NCBI GenBank assembly: GCA_050014395.1
Contig: JBEKDK010000048.1
Coordinates: forward strand, 1-22,661
Length of the DNA: 22,661 bases
From: DASPOJ01 sp050014395
Lineage (GTDB): Bacteria > Acidobacteriota > Terriglobia > Acidiferrales > UBA7541
Direction of reading: 5' to 3'
The translations under genes and the position numbers were made by a program. The first letter of the stretch is position 1, and each line of letters starts with the position of its first letter. Of the stretch, positions 1 to 7,476 are shown in pieces. The notes below the pieces were generated by a model. That model was given only the letters and a program-made list of their open reading frames with translations. It did not search any database and was not told the origin of the DNA.

Positions 1-921
1 ATCGGCTTTCTGGATGGAGCCAGCCGCGCGGTCCTCCGCATGATGGGCGGCCGGAAACTTCACAGCCATACGCTGGTGCATTCGACGGAGGAACTGGAAA
101 TTCAGGTGCAGCAGGCGCGCGAGCGCGGCCTAGTCTCGCAAACCGAAGAAAAGTTTATCCTCAGCGCGATTCAGCTGGGGCAATTGCGCGTGCGGGAAAT
201 TATAGTGCCGCGTCCGGATATGCACGTGCTGCCGGTGAATGCGGATTTGGACGAGGCGCTGCGCGTGTTCGTCACCACGCAGCGTTCGCGCATTCCGGTG
301 TACGAAGGCACGGTGGATCATCTGCTGGGCTTCGTACACATCAAGGACATGCTGTGGGTGCTGCTCGACCGCGAACGCCGCGCCGAAGAGGGCGTGCCTC
401 CGGAGCCTTTCGACTTGCGGCGATTGCTGCGCGAGATGCCGATCATTCCCGAAAGCAAATCCGCCGCGGAGCTTTTGACCGAGCTGCGCGCGCATCGCGC
501 CGGCATGGCCGCCGTGGTGGATGAATTCGGCAGCATCCTGGGATTGGTGACGCTCGAGGATTTGATCGAGCAGATTGTGGGCGAAATCCACGACGAATTC
601 GACGTCGTCGAAAAACCGCAAGTGGTTGGCCGCGGGCCAGACCCAGCCATGATTTTCGATGCTTCGCTGCCGGTGCGCGACCTCGCTTCGCAATACAACA
701 TCGAGTTGCCGGAAGATTCCGCGTACGCCACGGTCGGCGGGTTTGTGCTCAGCCAGTTGCAATTCGTGCCGCGCGGGGGCGAGACGTTTGAATTCGGCGG
801 CAATCGCTTCACCGTTGTGGAAATGGACCGCCGTCGCGTGGCTCGCGTGAAAATCGAGCGCGTCAAGAATCCGTACACTCCTGAGGCGCCCAAGAATCTG
901 AATCGGGCGAGCGATCGATGA
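1..921 (+). CDS. CorC/HlyC-type CBS-domain protein, 5'-truncated
   Basis: The frame is open from the first base of the window, so the gene starts upstream; the ATG at 40 is internal. The first residues (IGFLDGASRAVLRMMGG) look like the end of an N-terminal DUF21/CNNM membrane domain. Two CBS motifs follow: one around 'VREIIVPRPDM' to 'LGFVHIKDML', the second around 'MAAVVDEFGSILGLVTLEDL'. The C-terminus (from about 'DASLPVRDLA' to the end) fits the CorC_HlyC/transporter-associated domain. Family members are inner-membrane proteins linked to magnesium or cobalt efflux or tolerance; CBS pairs usually bind adenine nucleotides. The old 'hemolysin' name is not a functional claim. The stop overlaps the next start (ATGA), so it is probably translationally coupled to the two permease genes, an odd partnership. 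Family assignment is firm; the transported ion is unknown. Confidence 0.9.
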   Translation: MGFLDGASRAVLRMMGGRKLHSHTLVHSTEELEIQVQQARERGLVSQTEEKFILSAIQLGQLRVREIIVPRPDMHVLPVNADLDEALRVFVTTQRSRIPVYEGTVDHLLGFVHIKDMLWVLLDRERRAEEGVPPEPFDLRRLLREMPIIPESKSAAELLTELRAHRAGMAAVVDEFGSILGLVTLEDLIEQIVGEIHDEFDVVEKPQVVGRGPDPAMIFDASLPVRDLASQYNIELPEDSAYATVGGFVLSQLQFVPRGGETFEFGGNRFTVVEMDRRRVARVKIERVKNPYTPEAPKNLNRASDR

Positions 922-1838
922 CGCGAAAAATCCTGCAGCGCATCGCTTATACGTTGCCGGCCGTGTGGCTGATTCTTACGACGGTGTTTCTGCTGATCCA
1001 CATAGTCCCGGGCGATCCCGTGGTGCAAATGCTCGGCGAAAATGCGCGCGCAGAGGACCTTGCGCAACTGCGCCACGCGCTCGGCCTGGACGCACCGCTT
1101 GGAACACAGTATCTGCGCTATCTCGCCGGATTGTTTCGCGGCGATTGGGGTATCTCATTCCATTTCAATCGCTCGGTTTTCGCCATTGTGTTTGAGCATT
1201 TTCCGGCGACGCTGGAATTGGCGCTGGCGGGATTGTTGGTGTGTCTGGTGATCGCGATTCCGGCCGGAGTGTATTCGGCGGCGCGGCAGGGAAGCGCCGC
1301 GGATCACGCTACTTCCGTCTTCACGTTGCTGGGGCTTTCGCTGCCAAATTTCGCGCTGGGCCCGCTGCTCATTTTGCTGTTTTCGATCGAGCTGGGATGG
1401 CTGCCGGTTTCCGGGCGCGGCGGCCTGGAGCATTTGGTGTTGCCCGCCGTCACGCTGGGCGCCGCGCTGGCCGCGATTCTGACGCGCATGGTGCGCGCCG
1501 CGATGATCGAGGAATTGTCCAGCGACTATGTGCGCACCGCGCGCGCGAAAGGATTGTCCGAGCGTGCGGTGCTGTTCCGCCACGCGTTGCCCAACGCGCT
1601 GGTGCCCATCATCACCATCGTCGGATTGCAATTCGGTTCGCTGCTGGCGGGCGCAATCGTCACGGAGACGATTTTTTCGTGGCCGGGAATTGGCCGCCTG
1701 GCGGTGCAGGCGATCACGGAGCGCGATTATCCGCTTTTGCAGGGCTGCATTTTGCTGATCGCGCTTTCGTGCGTGCTCGTCAATCTGTTCACCGATTTGG
1801 TTTACGCCGTAATCGATCCTCGGGTGCGCGTCGAATGA
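918..1838 (+). CDS. ABC transporter permease, DppB/OppB type
   Basis: A 306-residue inner-membrane permease of the dipeptide/oligopeptide/nickel family. The N-terminus (MTRKILQRIAYTLPAVW) has the typical first membrane helix followed by the periplasmic 'HIVPGDPV' motif of DppB proteins. Several hydrophobic segments follow. The cytoplasmic EAA loop, which contacts the ATPase, is visible around residues 195-235 as 'DYVRTARAKGLSERAVLFRH' followed by ALPNAL. The C-terminus 'YAVIDPRVRVE' is typical of the family. The start is fixed by the 4-base ATGA overlap with the upstream CBS gene, and its own stop overlaps the next permease in the same way. The substrate cannot be read from the sequence, and no binding-protein or ATPase gene lies in the window. 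Confidence 0.93.
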   Translation: MTRKILQRIAYTLPAVWLILTTVFLLIHIVPGDPVVQMLGENARAEDLAQLRHALGLDAPLGTQYLRYLAGLFRGDWGISFHFNRSVFAIVFEHFPATLELALAGLLVCLVIAIPAGVYSAARQGSAADHATSVFTLLGLSLPNFALGPLLILLFSIELGWLPVSGRGGLEHLVLPAVTLGAALAAILTRMVRAAMIEELSSDYVRTARAKGLSERAVLFRHALPNALVPIITIVGLQFGSLLAGAIVTETIFSWPGIGRLAVQAITERDYPLLQGCILLIALSCVLVNLFTDLVYAVIDPRVRVE

Positions 1839-2704
1839 CGTTCGCCGATAATTCGCGCCAATTTCTGCGCACCAGCAGGCTCGGCCGGCTGGGCTTGTCG
1901 CTCGCGCTGCTGCTGGTGATCGCGGCGATTGCGGCGCCGTGGCTCGCGCAGCAAAATCCTGCGGCGCAGGATTTGCCGCATCGGCTGATGTCTCCCGGCG
2001 CGGGCCATTGGTTCGGCACCGACGAGCTGGGCCGCGACGTTTTTTCGCGCACGCTTTACGGCGCGCGCATTTCGCTGACGGTGGGAATCTCCGTGGTGTT
2101 CGGCGCGGGACTTGTGGGCCTGGCGATCGGCTGCCTTTCCGGCTATTTCGGCGGTGCGTTCGATCGCTTCGTGAACATCATACTGATCAACACGTTTCTT
2201 TCGTTCCCCGGCGTGCTGCTGGCGATCGCGCTGGCCGCGTCGCTCGGGCCAGGCCTGGGCAACGTGATCATCGCGCTGGTGATCACGGGCTGGGCGGGCT
2301 ATGCGCGTTTGGCGCGGGCGCAGGTGCTGAAGGTGAAGGAGATGGATTACGTCGCCGCGGCGCGATCTCTCGGCGCGTCCGACGCGCGCATCGTGTGGCG
2401 CCACGTGTTGCCCAACACGATTCAGCCCGTACTGATTCAGGCCACCATCGGCATGGCCAGCGCGATTCTGGCGGAATCCACGCTCAGCTTTCTTGGCTTG
2501 GGTGTGCTCGCTCCGACTCCGAGTTGGGGGGCGATGTTGAACGACGCGCGCAATCACCTGTTCGACGCGCCGCACATGATTATTTTCCCCGCGCTCGGAA
2601 TCATGGCCGCGGTCCTCGCGTTCAATTTGCTCGGCGACGCGCTCCGTGATTGGCTCGATCCGCGCACGCGTTCATTCCTAATCACGCAGGATCTCGCGCG
2701 CTAG
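1835..2704 (+). CDS. ABC transporter permease, DppC/OppC type
   Basis: The second permease of the dipeptide/nickel family, 289 residues. The ATG at 1835 overlaps the dppB-like stop (ATGA). The frame is open for another 198 codons upstream, but that part is only a shadow of the first permease and lacks DppC features. Recognisable parts are the N-terminal membrane helix, the 'HWFGTDELGRDVFSR' signature of DppC proteins near residue 60, the EAA loop ('MDYVAAARSLGASDARIVWR' then HVLPNT), and 'AESTLSFLGLG' followed by 'PSWGAML' near the C-terminus. It should form a heterodimer with the upstream permease. The gene ends 59 bases from the convergent SAM hydrolase gene. Substrate unknown; ATPases must be encoded elsewhere. 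Confidence 0.93.
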   Translation: MTFADNSRQFLRTSRLGRLGLSLALLLVIAAIAAPWLAQQNPAAQDLPHRLMSPGAGHWFGTDELGRDVFSRTLYGARISLTVGISVVFGAGLVGLAIGCLSGYFGGAFDRFVNIILINTFLSFPGVLLAIALAASLGPGLGNVIIALVITGWAGYARLARAQVLKVKEMDYVAAARSLGASDARIVWRHVLPNTIQPVLIQATIGMASAILAESTLSFLGLGVLAPTPSWGAMLNDARNHLFDAPHMIIFPALGIMAAVLAFNLLGDALRDWLDPRTRSFLITQDLAR

Positions 2705-2763
2705 ACGCGGCGCACGCAGCGTCAGATCGTGCGCGAGTAACAGTAAATGAGGATCACAAAGAA

Positions 2764-3564
2764 TCACGCAGGAGTTACCGCGAGGATGACTTCGGCGCCG
2801 CGGGTTGCGCTCAGCGTGCGCGACGCGTTGCCTTTGTTGATTGCGATTTCCACGTAGCCGGTTGAACCGATCAGCGCGACGGTCTCGCCGGCGCCGCCTT
2901 CGCCGAAGGTGGCGACGAAGCGCTCGACGCTCTTGCCGGCGACTTGCAACTTGATCTTGCCTGTTGCCACCGTCGATTCGGGCAAATCTTCAGCCCGCAA
3001 ATTCGTCATCAGATTGCCAAATGCGTCCACGCGAAGCACTACGGCTTTCAGCGAATCTCCCGCAGGCTTCGGGCGAGGCAGCGCGAAGCGTGTGAAGTCG
3101 GTAATCTCGTCGCCGAACGATTCGGTGAGCCAGGCTTTGGAAAGATATGCGGCGATCGGCGCGAAAATGTCGCGTCCGTGAAAGGTGGGGCTGACCGGCT
3201 CGAGAAAATTGTGGCTGGCGGTGACGTGGCGCACGACGGCGTTCGGATCGCGGTCGTAAATCATCGAGAGCACGCCATTGTCCGGCGCAATGAAATATTG
3301 ATTGTCGGCGGAAACTAGCAGCGGGCGCCGCGCCGTGCCGACGCCGGGGTCTACGACCACGATGTGAATCGTGCGCAGCGGAAAATATGGATAAACCGCG
3401 CCGATCGTCAGCGCGCCATCCAAAACATCGTAGGGCACGACGTGGTGATGGATATCCACGATGGTCGCTGCGGGATTGATTCCGAAAATCACGCCCTTCA
3501 TAGCCGCGACCAAATGGTCGGCCGTGCCGAAATCTGTGGTCAGCGTGATGATGGGTCGCGACAC
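2764..3564 (-). CDS. SAM hydrolase (S-adenosyl-L-methionine hydroxide adenosyltransferase, DUF62)
   Basis: A 266-residue protein of the DUF62/SAM hydrolase family, relatives of fluorinase and chlorinase, which split S-adenosylmethionine into adenosine and methionine with water as nucleophile. The N-terminus reads SRPIITLTTDFGTADH; the family's Asp-Arg-His triad is visible as Asp72 in VDPGVG, Arg79 just after it, and His129 in 'FHGRDIFAP'. The loop insertion typical of the chlorinase/fluorinase branch is not apparent, so hydrolase is the better call. The frame is open 50 codons further upstream, but the GTG at 3564 is chosen because GGAG sits 8 bases before it and the conserved N-terminus begins directly after. 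It is divergent from the desulfurase gene; its leader holds a nested inverted repeat that includes the ribosome site (separate entry). Confidence 0.92.
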   Translation of the reverse strand: MSRPIITLTTDFGTADHLVAAMKGVIFGINPAATIVDIHHHVVPYDVLDGALTIGAVYPYFPLRTIHIVVVDPGVGTARRPLLVSADNQYFIAPDNGVLSMIYDRDPNAVVRHVTASHNFLEPVSPTFHGRDIFAPIAAYLSKAWLTESFGDEITDFTRFALPRPKPAGDSLKAVVLRVDAFGNLMTNLRAEDLPESTVATGKIKLQVAGKSVERFVATFGEGGAGETVALIGSTGYVEIAINKGNASRTLSATRGAEVILAVTPA

Positions 3565-3572
3565 GTCGTTGT

Positions 3573-3640
3573 CTCCGTTAGTAGCCAATGTATTGCATCG
3601 CAAACCGCCGCTTACCGCGGCCGGTTTCACGCTAACGGAG
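3573..3640 (-). promoter_or_regulatory. Structured leader with paired Shine-Dalgarno, before SAM hydrolase gene
   Basis: Read on the minus strand, CTCCGTTAG (3640-3632) is the exact reverse complement of CTAACGGAG (3581-3573), and the second arm contains the GGAG ribosome site of the GTG start at 3564. Between the arms a second hairpin, AAACCG(G)CCGC / GCGGCGGTTT (3627-3602), has ten pairs, one bulged G and the 5-base loop GGTAA. After it comes a near-palindrome GCAATACATTGGC (3594-3582). Folding of the outer arm would hide the ribosome site. The pairing is seen directly; a regulatory role is inference. I do not recognise a known riboswitch class. Confidence 0.45.
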
Positions 3641-3731
3641 CGCGCATGGCATGTCAAAGGCCTCGCCGCTCCGCGTGTCCGAACAAGCACGCCGCGGTTG
3701 CGGTGCGCACACACTCCGCGCGCCGCCCGCC

Positions 3732-3760
3732 TTGACCCCCTGTGCCAGCAACGATATTCT
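3732..3760 (+). promoter_or_regulatory. Sigma70-type promoter for the desulfurase-mnmA operon
   Basis: TTGACC (3732-3737) matches the -35 consensus at 5 of 6 positions; TATTCT (3755-3760) matches the -10 consensus at 4 of 6, with an ideal 17-base spacer. Transcription would begin near 3767, giving a leader of about 43 bases before the ATG at 3810. This placement also argues against the in-frame upstream start at 3651. Confidence 0.6.
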
Positions 3761-3809
3761 GAGTATTCACAATAGTTTGCGGCTGCGCCCGCCGACTGCG
3801 ATTCGCGCT

Positions 3810-4982
3810 ATGCGACGAGTGTACCTAGACAACAACGCAACCACGCCGGTGGCCCCCGAGGTCCTGGAAGCCATACTGCCGTTCTTCGCGCAGGAATATG
3901 GCAACGCCAGCTCGATCCACGGTTTCGGTCAGAAGTGCCGCGCGGCGGTGGAGCAAGCTCGCGACCAGTTGGCGGAACTTCTGGGCGCGCGCGCCGCGGA
4001 GATTGTTTTCACCAGCGGCGGCACGGAATCGAACAATCAGGCGATTTTCGGCGTCGTGAACGCCGCGCCGGGCCCGCGCAAGCACATTGTCACGACGACC
4101 GTCGAGCACAGCGCGGTGCTGAATCCATGCCAAGAACTCGAGCGGCGCGGAGTGGAAGTGACGTACGTGGCCACGAGCCGCGAGGGGCGCGTGAACCCCG
4201 AAGCGATCCGCCAAGCCGTTCGCGCCGAAACCGTGCTGATTTCCGTGATGATGGCCAACAACGAGATTGGCACGCTGCAACCCGTGGAAGCGATCGCCAC
4301 AATGGCGGCGGAGAAGGGAATCGCGTTTCACGTGGACGCCGTGCAAGCGGCCGGCAAAATTCCGGTCGACGTGAAACGAATCGGCGCGCCGCTGGTTTCG
4401 ATTTCGGGGCACAAGTTGTACGCGCCGAAGGGAGTGGGCGCGCTGTACGTCCGCGACGGCACGCATCTGGATGCGCTGCTGTTCGGCGGGCAGCACGGAC
4501 GCGATGGCCGGCCCGGCACGGAAAATGTTCCCGGAATTGTGGGCCTTGGCAAAGCCGCGGAGATTGCGCGGCGCTCGCTTGCGGAGGAGACGCCGCGCAT
4601 TGCGGCGCTGCGCGATCGCTTCGAGCGCGGCGTGCTGGCGGCGGTGCCGCTGGTGCGCGTGAATGGATGTTGCGCGCCGCGCTCGCCCAATACTTCCAAT
4701 TTGGTTTTTCCGCACGTTGAGGCGGAGGCGCTGGTGATCTCGCTCGATCTTCAGGGCATCGCGTGCTCGGCGGGCGCGGCGTGCTCATCGGGCACCGTCG
4801 AGCCATCGCACGTGCTGACGGCGATTGGATTGGGGCGCGCCGATGCGCGGGCGTCTGTGCGTTTCAGCCTGGGGCGATTCACTAGCGCGCAGGAAATCGA
4901 CTACGCGCTGGACGTGATTCCGCGCGCGGTGCAGCGGCTGCGCAGTTTGTCTCCGACGTGGCGCGATGCGGTGGTGGCGTGA
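3810..4982 (+). CDS. Cysteine desulfurase, NifS/IscS family (YrvO-like role inferred)
   Basis: A 390-residue PLP enzyme that takes sulfur from cysteine as an enzyme-bound persulfide. The N-terminus 'RVYLDNNATTPV' is the family signature; the PLP lysine is Lys202 in SGHKLYAPKG, and the persulfide cysteine is Cys325 in AACSSGTVEPSH. Both positions agree with classical NifS numbering, and the loop after the Cys is long enough for group I enzymes. The frame extends 53 codons upstream, but that part holds the promoter and has no homology, so the ATG at 3810 is chosen even though its ribosome site is weak. The stop overlaps the mnmA start by one base. No iscU, iscR or nif genes are near, so the most likely role is a dedicated sulfur donor to MnmA, as with YrvO in Bacillus. 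Confidence 0.94.
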   Translation: MRRVYLDNNATTPVAPEVLEAILPFFAQEYGNASSIHGFGQKCRAAVEQARDQLAELLGARAAEIVFTSGGTESNNQAIFGVVNAAPGPRKHIVTTTVEHSAVLNPCQELERRGVEVTYVATSREGRVNPEAIRQAVRAETVLISVMMANNEIGTLQPVEAIATMAAEKGIAFHVDAVQAAGKIPVDVKRIGAPLVSISGHKLYAPKGVGALYVRDGTHLDALLFGGQHGRDGRPGTENVPGIVGLGKAAEIARRSLAEETPRIAALRDRFERGVLAAVPLVRVNGCCAPRSPNTSNLVFPHVEAEALVISLDLQGIACSAGAACSSGTVEPSHVLTAIGLGRADARASVRFSLGRFTSAQEIDYALDVIPRAVQRLRSLSPTWRDAVVA

Positions 4983-6145
4983 TGTGCGCGGTGGGAAATA
5001 TCGCGGAGATCGCGGCGAGTGTGCCGGTGGAATCCGGCGCTCGCGGCGTGGTCACTGTTGTCGCCATGAGCGGCGGCGTCGATAGCTCGACGGTCGCGGC
5101 GTTGCTCTGCCAGCGCGGCGACGCCGTTGTCGGCCTAACGATGCAGCTGTGGGATCAGCGCCGCTTGCCGGGTTTGCGACCCGTGGGCGCGCCGCGGCAA
5201 CGTTGCTGCTCGCTGGATGACGCGCTCGATGCGCGCCGCGTGGCGCAGCACCTGGGCATTCCGCATTACGTCGTGAATTACGAGGAGCGATTCGAAGAAA
5301 AAGTGGTGAAGCCCTTCGTCGCGTCGTATCTGGCGGGCGAGACGCCGGTGCCGTGCGCGCTGTGCAACAACCACGTGAAGTTCGATCCGCTGCTGACGAC
5401 GGCGCGGCAAATCGGCGCCGAGCGATTGGCTACCGGTCACTACGCGCGCATTGCCCGCGACGCCGAAACCGGACGGATGATGTTGCTGCGCGCGGCGGAC
5501 GAGACCAAAGATCAATCATATTTTCTCTTCGGGCTGACGCAAGAGCAGATGGCGCGCACCGTTTTCCCTCTGGGCGAACTTGGCAAGCAGCGCGTGCGCG
5601 AACTTGCGCGCGAGGCTGCGCTGCCCGTGGCCGAAAAGCCCGATAGCCAGGAAATTTGTTTTGTCTCCGCGGGGCATTACGTTCAATTCATCGAATCTTA
5701 TTTGGCCGAGCGCGGAGAAAGTGCACCGGACGATCAAGGCGAAATCGTGACGACCAGCGGAGAAGTGATCGGCCGGCACCAAGGCTTGCACCGATTCACT
5801 GTCGGGCAGCGCAAAGGCTTGGGCTTCGCCGCGGGCCGGCCGATGTACGTTGTGGCGCTAGAGCCGAAGACGAAACGCGTGATCGTTGGCGAAGATGGCG
5901 AACTGCGCCGCGCGACGTGCGACGTGCGCGACGTGAATTGGGTATCGATCGCGGAGCCGGCGCAGCCCGTGCGTGCCGCGGTGAAGGTGCGGCATCGCCA
6001 CGAACCCGCGCCGGCCACGGTTGAATCGCTCGCCGCCGGAGGCGCGCGCGTGAGCTTCGATGAGCCGCAACGCGCCGTCACGCCCGGCCAAGCCGCCGTG
6101 TTCTACGACGGCGACACCGTCCTCGGCGGCGGCACGATTATTTGA
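4982..6145 (+). CDS. mnmA: tRNA-uridine 2-sulfurtransferase MnmA
   Basis: A 387-residue cytoplasmic enzyme that puts sulfur on C2 of U34 in tRNAs for Lys, Glu and Gln. The ATP-binding PP-loop is MSGGVDSS at residues 29-36. The two catalytic cysteines are Cys128 (ALCNNHVKF) and Cys226 (DSQEICFV), corresponding to Cys102 and Cys199 of the E. coli enzyme. 'ATGHYARI' and 'KDQSYFLFGL' are further family motifs, and the C-terminal beta-barrel ends in the usual 'DTVLGGGTI'. The start is the ATG of a TGATG junction, so it is translationally coupled to the desulfurase gene. About 25 residues precede the PP-loop strand, somewhat more than in E. coli; the true start could lie slightly downstream. Confidence 0.96.
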   Translation: MCAVGNIAEIAASVPVESGARGVVTVVAMSGGVDSSTVAALLCQRGDAVVGLTMQLWDQRRLPGLRPVGAPRQRCCSLDDALDARRVAQHLGIPHYVVNYEERFEEKVVKPFVASYLAGETPVPCALCNNHVKFDPLLTTARQIGAERLATGHYARIARDAETGRMMLLRAADETKDQSYFLFGLTQEQMARTVFPLGELGKQRVRELAREAALPVAEKPDSQEICFVSAGHYVQFIESYLAERGESAPDDQGEIVTTSGEVIGRHQGLHRFTVGQRKGLGFAAGRPMYVVALEPKTKRVIVGEDGELRRATCDVRDVNWVSIAEPAQPVRAAVKVRHRHEPAPATVESLAAGGARVSFDEPQRAVTPGQAAVFYDGDTVLGGGTII

Positions 6146-6177
6146 GCCACCACATCGAGCGCTGACAATATTCAAAA

Positions 6178-6699
6178 TTAGATGAACAGGTTTTCGTCCG
6201 GATGGTCGGGCGACGCGCCCGGGCCTTCGGAATGCGGGCGGCGGCGGCGCGAGCGGAAAAATTCCAGCCCCGTTTGAATGCCGCGGATCACTGCGCTGGC
6301 GGAATTTATGGGGCCGACGACGGTACGGCGAATCTGCGAACCCGCGTCTTCGACGGCTTCGAGCGCGCCGGTCAAAATCTGATCGGCGTGGGCCAACTGC
6401 ATCCGCGCGCGATCGAGCGTCTCGGTGAAGACGCGGTCCACTTTTTGCGCTTGGCTGCGAGCCAGGTGTGTGATCTCCGCGGCGTCGGCGATAGCGGACG
6501 AAATCCGCGGTTGGGCGTCTTCGATCAGGTATTGTACGCGAGTGAGGATCGGCTCGACGCGCGCTTCCATGTTGCTCACCGTGCGCTCCACGCGCTCGGT
6601 GGTGCGCCGCGCCAGAAAATACATGGCGGTCATCACGGCGGCCTGCAACACCACCGCCAGCGCCGTCACAACGATGAAAACGGGCACCCAGTTTGTCAT
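6178..6699 (-). CDS. Single-pass membrane protein, DUF948-like
   Basis: A 173-residue protein with one N-terminal membrane helix (from 'WVPVFIVVTALAVVLQAA' on) followed by a long, charged amphipathic helical region (residues about 30-140) and a basic RSRRRRP patch. This layout, with repeated V/I/L heptad spacing, resembles the DUF948 family, which contains the Bacillus general-stress protein YtxG. The ATG at 6699 is chosen over the upstream ATG at 6747 because the hydrophobic segment begins right after it and GAGG lies 10 bases before it. It is downstream of the YtxH gene on the same strand, 74 bases away, with a hairpin in the gap. Function unknown; an envelope or stress role is inferred from the pairing. 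Confidence 0.75.
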   Translation of the reverse strand: MTNWVPVFIVVTALAVVLQAAVMTAMYFLARRTTERVERTVSNMEARVEPILTRVQYLIEDAQPRISSAIADAAEITHLARSQAQKVDRVFTETLDRARMQLAHADQILTGALEAVEDAGSQIRRTVVGPINSASAVIRGIQTGLEFFRSRRRRPHSEGPGASPDHPDENLFI

Positions 6700-6716
6700 A
6701 GCTCTACGTCCTCGAC

Positions 6717-6740
6717 GGCCCTCGAACTTCTCGAAGGGCC
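6717..6740 (-). promoter_or_regulatory. Hairpin between the ytxH-like and DUF948-like genes
   Basis: GGCCCTCGA (6717-6725) pairs with TCG(A)AGGGCC (6731-6740) across a 5-base loop, nine pairs with one bulged A. On the minus strand no T-run follows, so it is not a standard terminator. It may be an RNA-processing or attenuation site that sets the ratio of the two proteins; that is inference. Confidence 0.4.
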
Positions 6741-6773
6741 TGGGCATTCCTTGGGGTTAGTACCTACGGCGCG

Positions 6774-7070
6774 CTATTGCGCTTTCGATTTCTCGCGCTG
6801 GTAAGCGTCGCGGCCCGCTTCGACCGCCGCCGTGACGGAATCTTTTTGGCGTTGCACAACGCCTTTGCCGCGCTCGACCAGGTCCTCGGCGCGCTCCTTC
6901 AACTCACGTGCCTTGCGCTGCGCGAATTCCCGGCCCTCGTCGGCCTTCCCGGCAAGGTACTCGCGGGTTTCTTCGCCCGACTGCGGCGCGAAAAGGATGC
7001 CAACCAGCGCGCCGATTCCGAGTCCGACCAGGAAAAACGTAACTTTGGAACCTGTAGAGTTATCGCTCAT
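6774..7070 (-). CDS. YtxH domain-containing protein
   Basis: A 98-residue protein with a short N-terminus, one glycine-rich membrane helix ('FFLVGLGIGALVGILFAPQ') and the diagnostic 'LFAPQSGEETRE' segment of the YtxH family (residues about 27-38), followed by a highly charged helical tail rich in Lys, Arg and Glu. The ATG at 7070 is chosen because GGAGG sits 7 bases before it; a GTG one codon earlier is too close. YtxH proteins are small stress-linked membrane-anchored proteins of unclear function. In Bacillus ytxH lies beside the DUF948 gene ytxG, and the same pairing is seen here. It probably forms an operon with the gene at 6178-6699. Confidence 0.88.
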   Translation of the reverse strand: MSDNSTGSKVTFFLVGLGIGALVGILFAPQSGEETREYLAGKADEGREFAQRKARELKERAEDLVERGKGVVQRQKDSVTAAVEAGRDAYQREKSKAQ

Positions 7071-7476
7071 CACTTGACCTCCATCTGGCTTGATATCACG
7101 CTAGCACATGCAGGGTGCCGTGACAAGGAATCGCACCCCGCAGGCGTTGCGCACACGCTCACACTGTATTTAGATGCCAAATGGTGGATAAGCGGGGCGC
7201 GCGCTGGGGCCCGGGAACCGCTGGTTTGCGTCTTGGAACCGCTCGTCTGTTGGGGCGCGGCCTGCGGGTACGCAGCCATCGCCACCGCCATGATCAACGC
7301 GAGCGCTTTAAGGATTGCCAACCTCCAAAATAGAAAATTCCGGCGATCCCGGAATTTGCAATATGGATCCCGATTTGGCGGATACCACGCTTCTCGCGTT
7401 TTCGATTCAACGAATTTGCAATTCAAAAGGGGGCGTCGGGGCCAAGTTCGGCGAGGATCGAACGGCCATAAGAATA
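7071..7476. other. Intergenic stretch with short frame, hairpin and repeats
   Basis: About 400 bases between the NUP-family gene and the YtxH gene. It holds a terminator-like hairpin (7335-7357) and an 11-base direct repeat GAATTTGCAAT (7352-7362 and 7412-7422). A minus-strand frame ending at 7070 in a TGATG junction with the ytxH-like start contains a signal-peptide-like piece (ALALIMAVAMAAYPQAA) with possible starts at TTG 7321 or ATG 7291. Its C-terminal half does not look protein-like, and no start has a properly spaced ribosome site (a GGAGG directly abuts the TTG). It could be a decayed secreted-protein gene or chance. The rest should contain the ytxH promoter, which I cannot pinpoint. 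Confidence 0.4.
7335..7357 (-). terminator. Rho-independent terminator-like hairpin after the NUP-family gene
   Basis: AAATTCCGG (7335-7343) and CCGGAATTT (7349-7357) form a perfect 9-pair stem with a 5-base loop. Read on the minus strand the stem runs directly into TCTATTTT, a T-rich tail. It lies about 120 bases after the stop of the minus-strand NUP-family gene, and would separate that gene from ytxH. The stem is only partly GC-rich, so termination may be incomplete. Confidence 0.55.

Noticed and set aside
130..1076. Long minus-strand open frames across the CBS gene
   Set aside because: They are antisense shadows in GC-rich DNA with no motif or ribosome site; the plus frame has clear CBS domains.
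1241..1834. A 198-codon N-terminal extension of the second permease
   Set aside because: It overlaps the first permease out of frame, is Arg/Ala-rich with no DppC features, and an ATGA overlap start exists at 1835.
2693..2736. Inverted repeat (CTCGCGCGC / GTGCGCGAG) as a terminator after the permeases
   Set aside because: The 26-base loop is long, one pair mismatches and no T-run follows.
3651..3809. Upstream start of the desulfurase gene
   Set aside because: The extension covers the -35/-10 promoter elements and has no family similarity.
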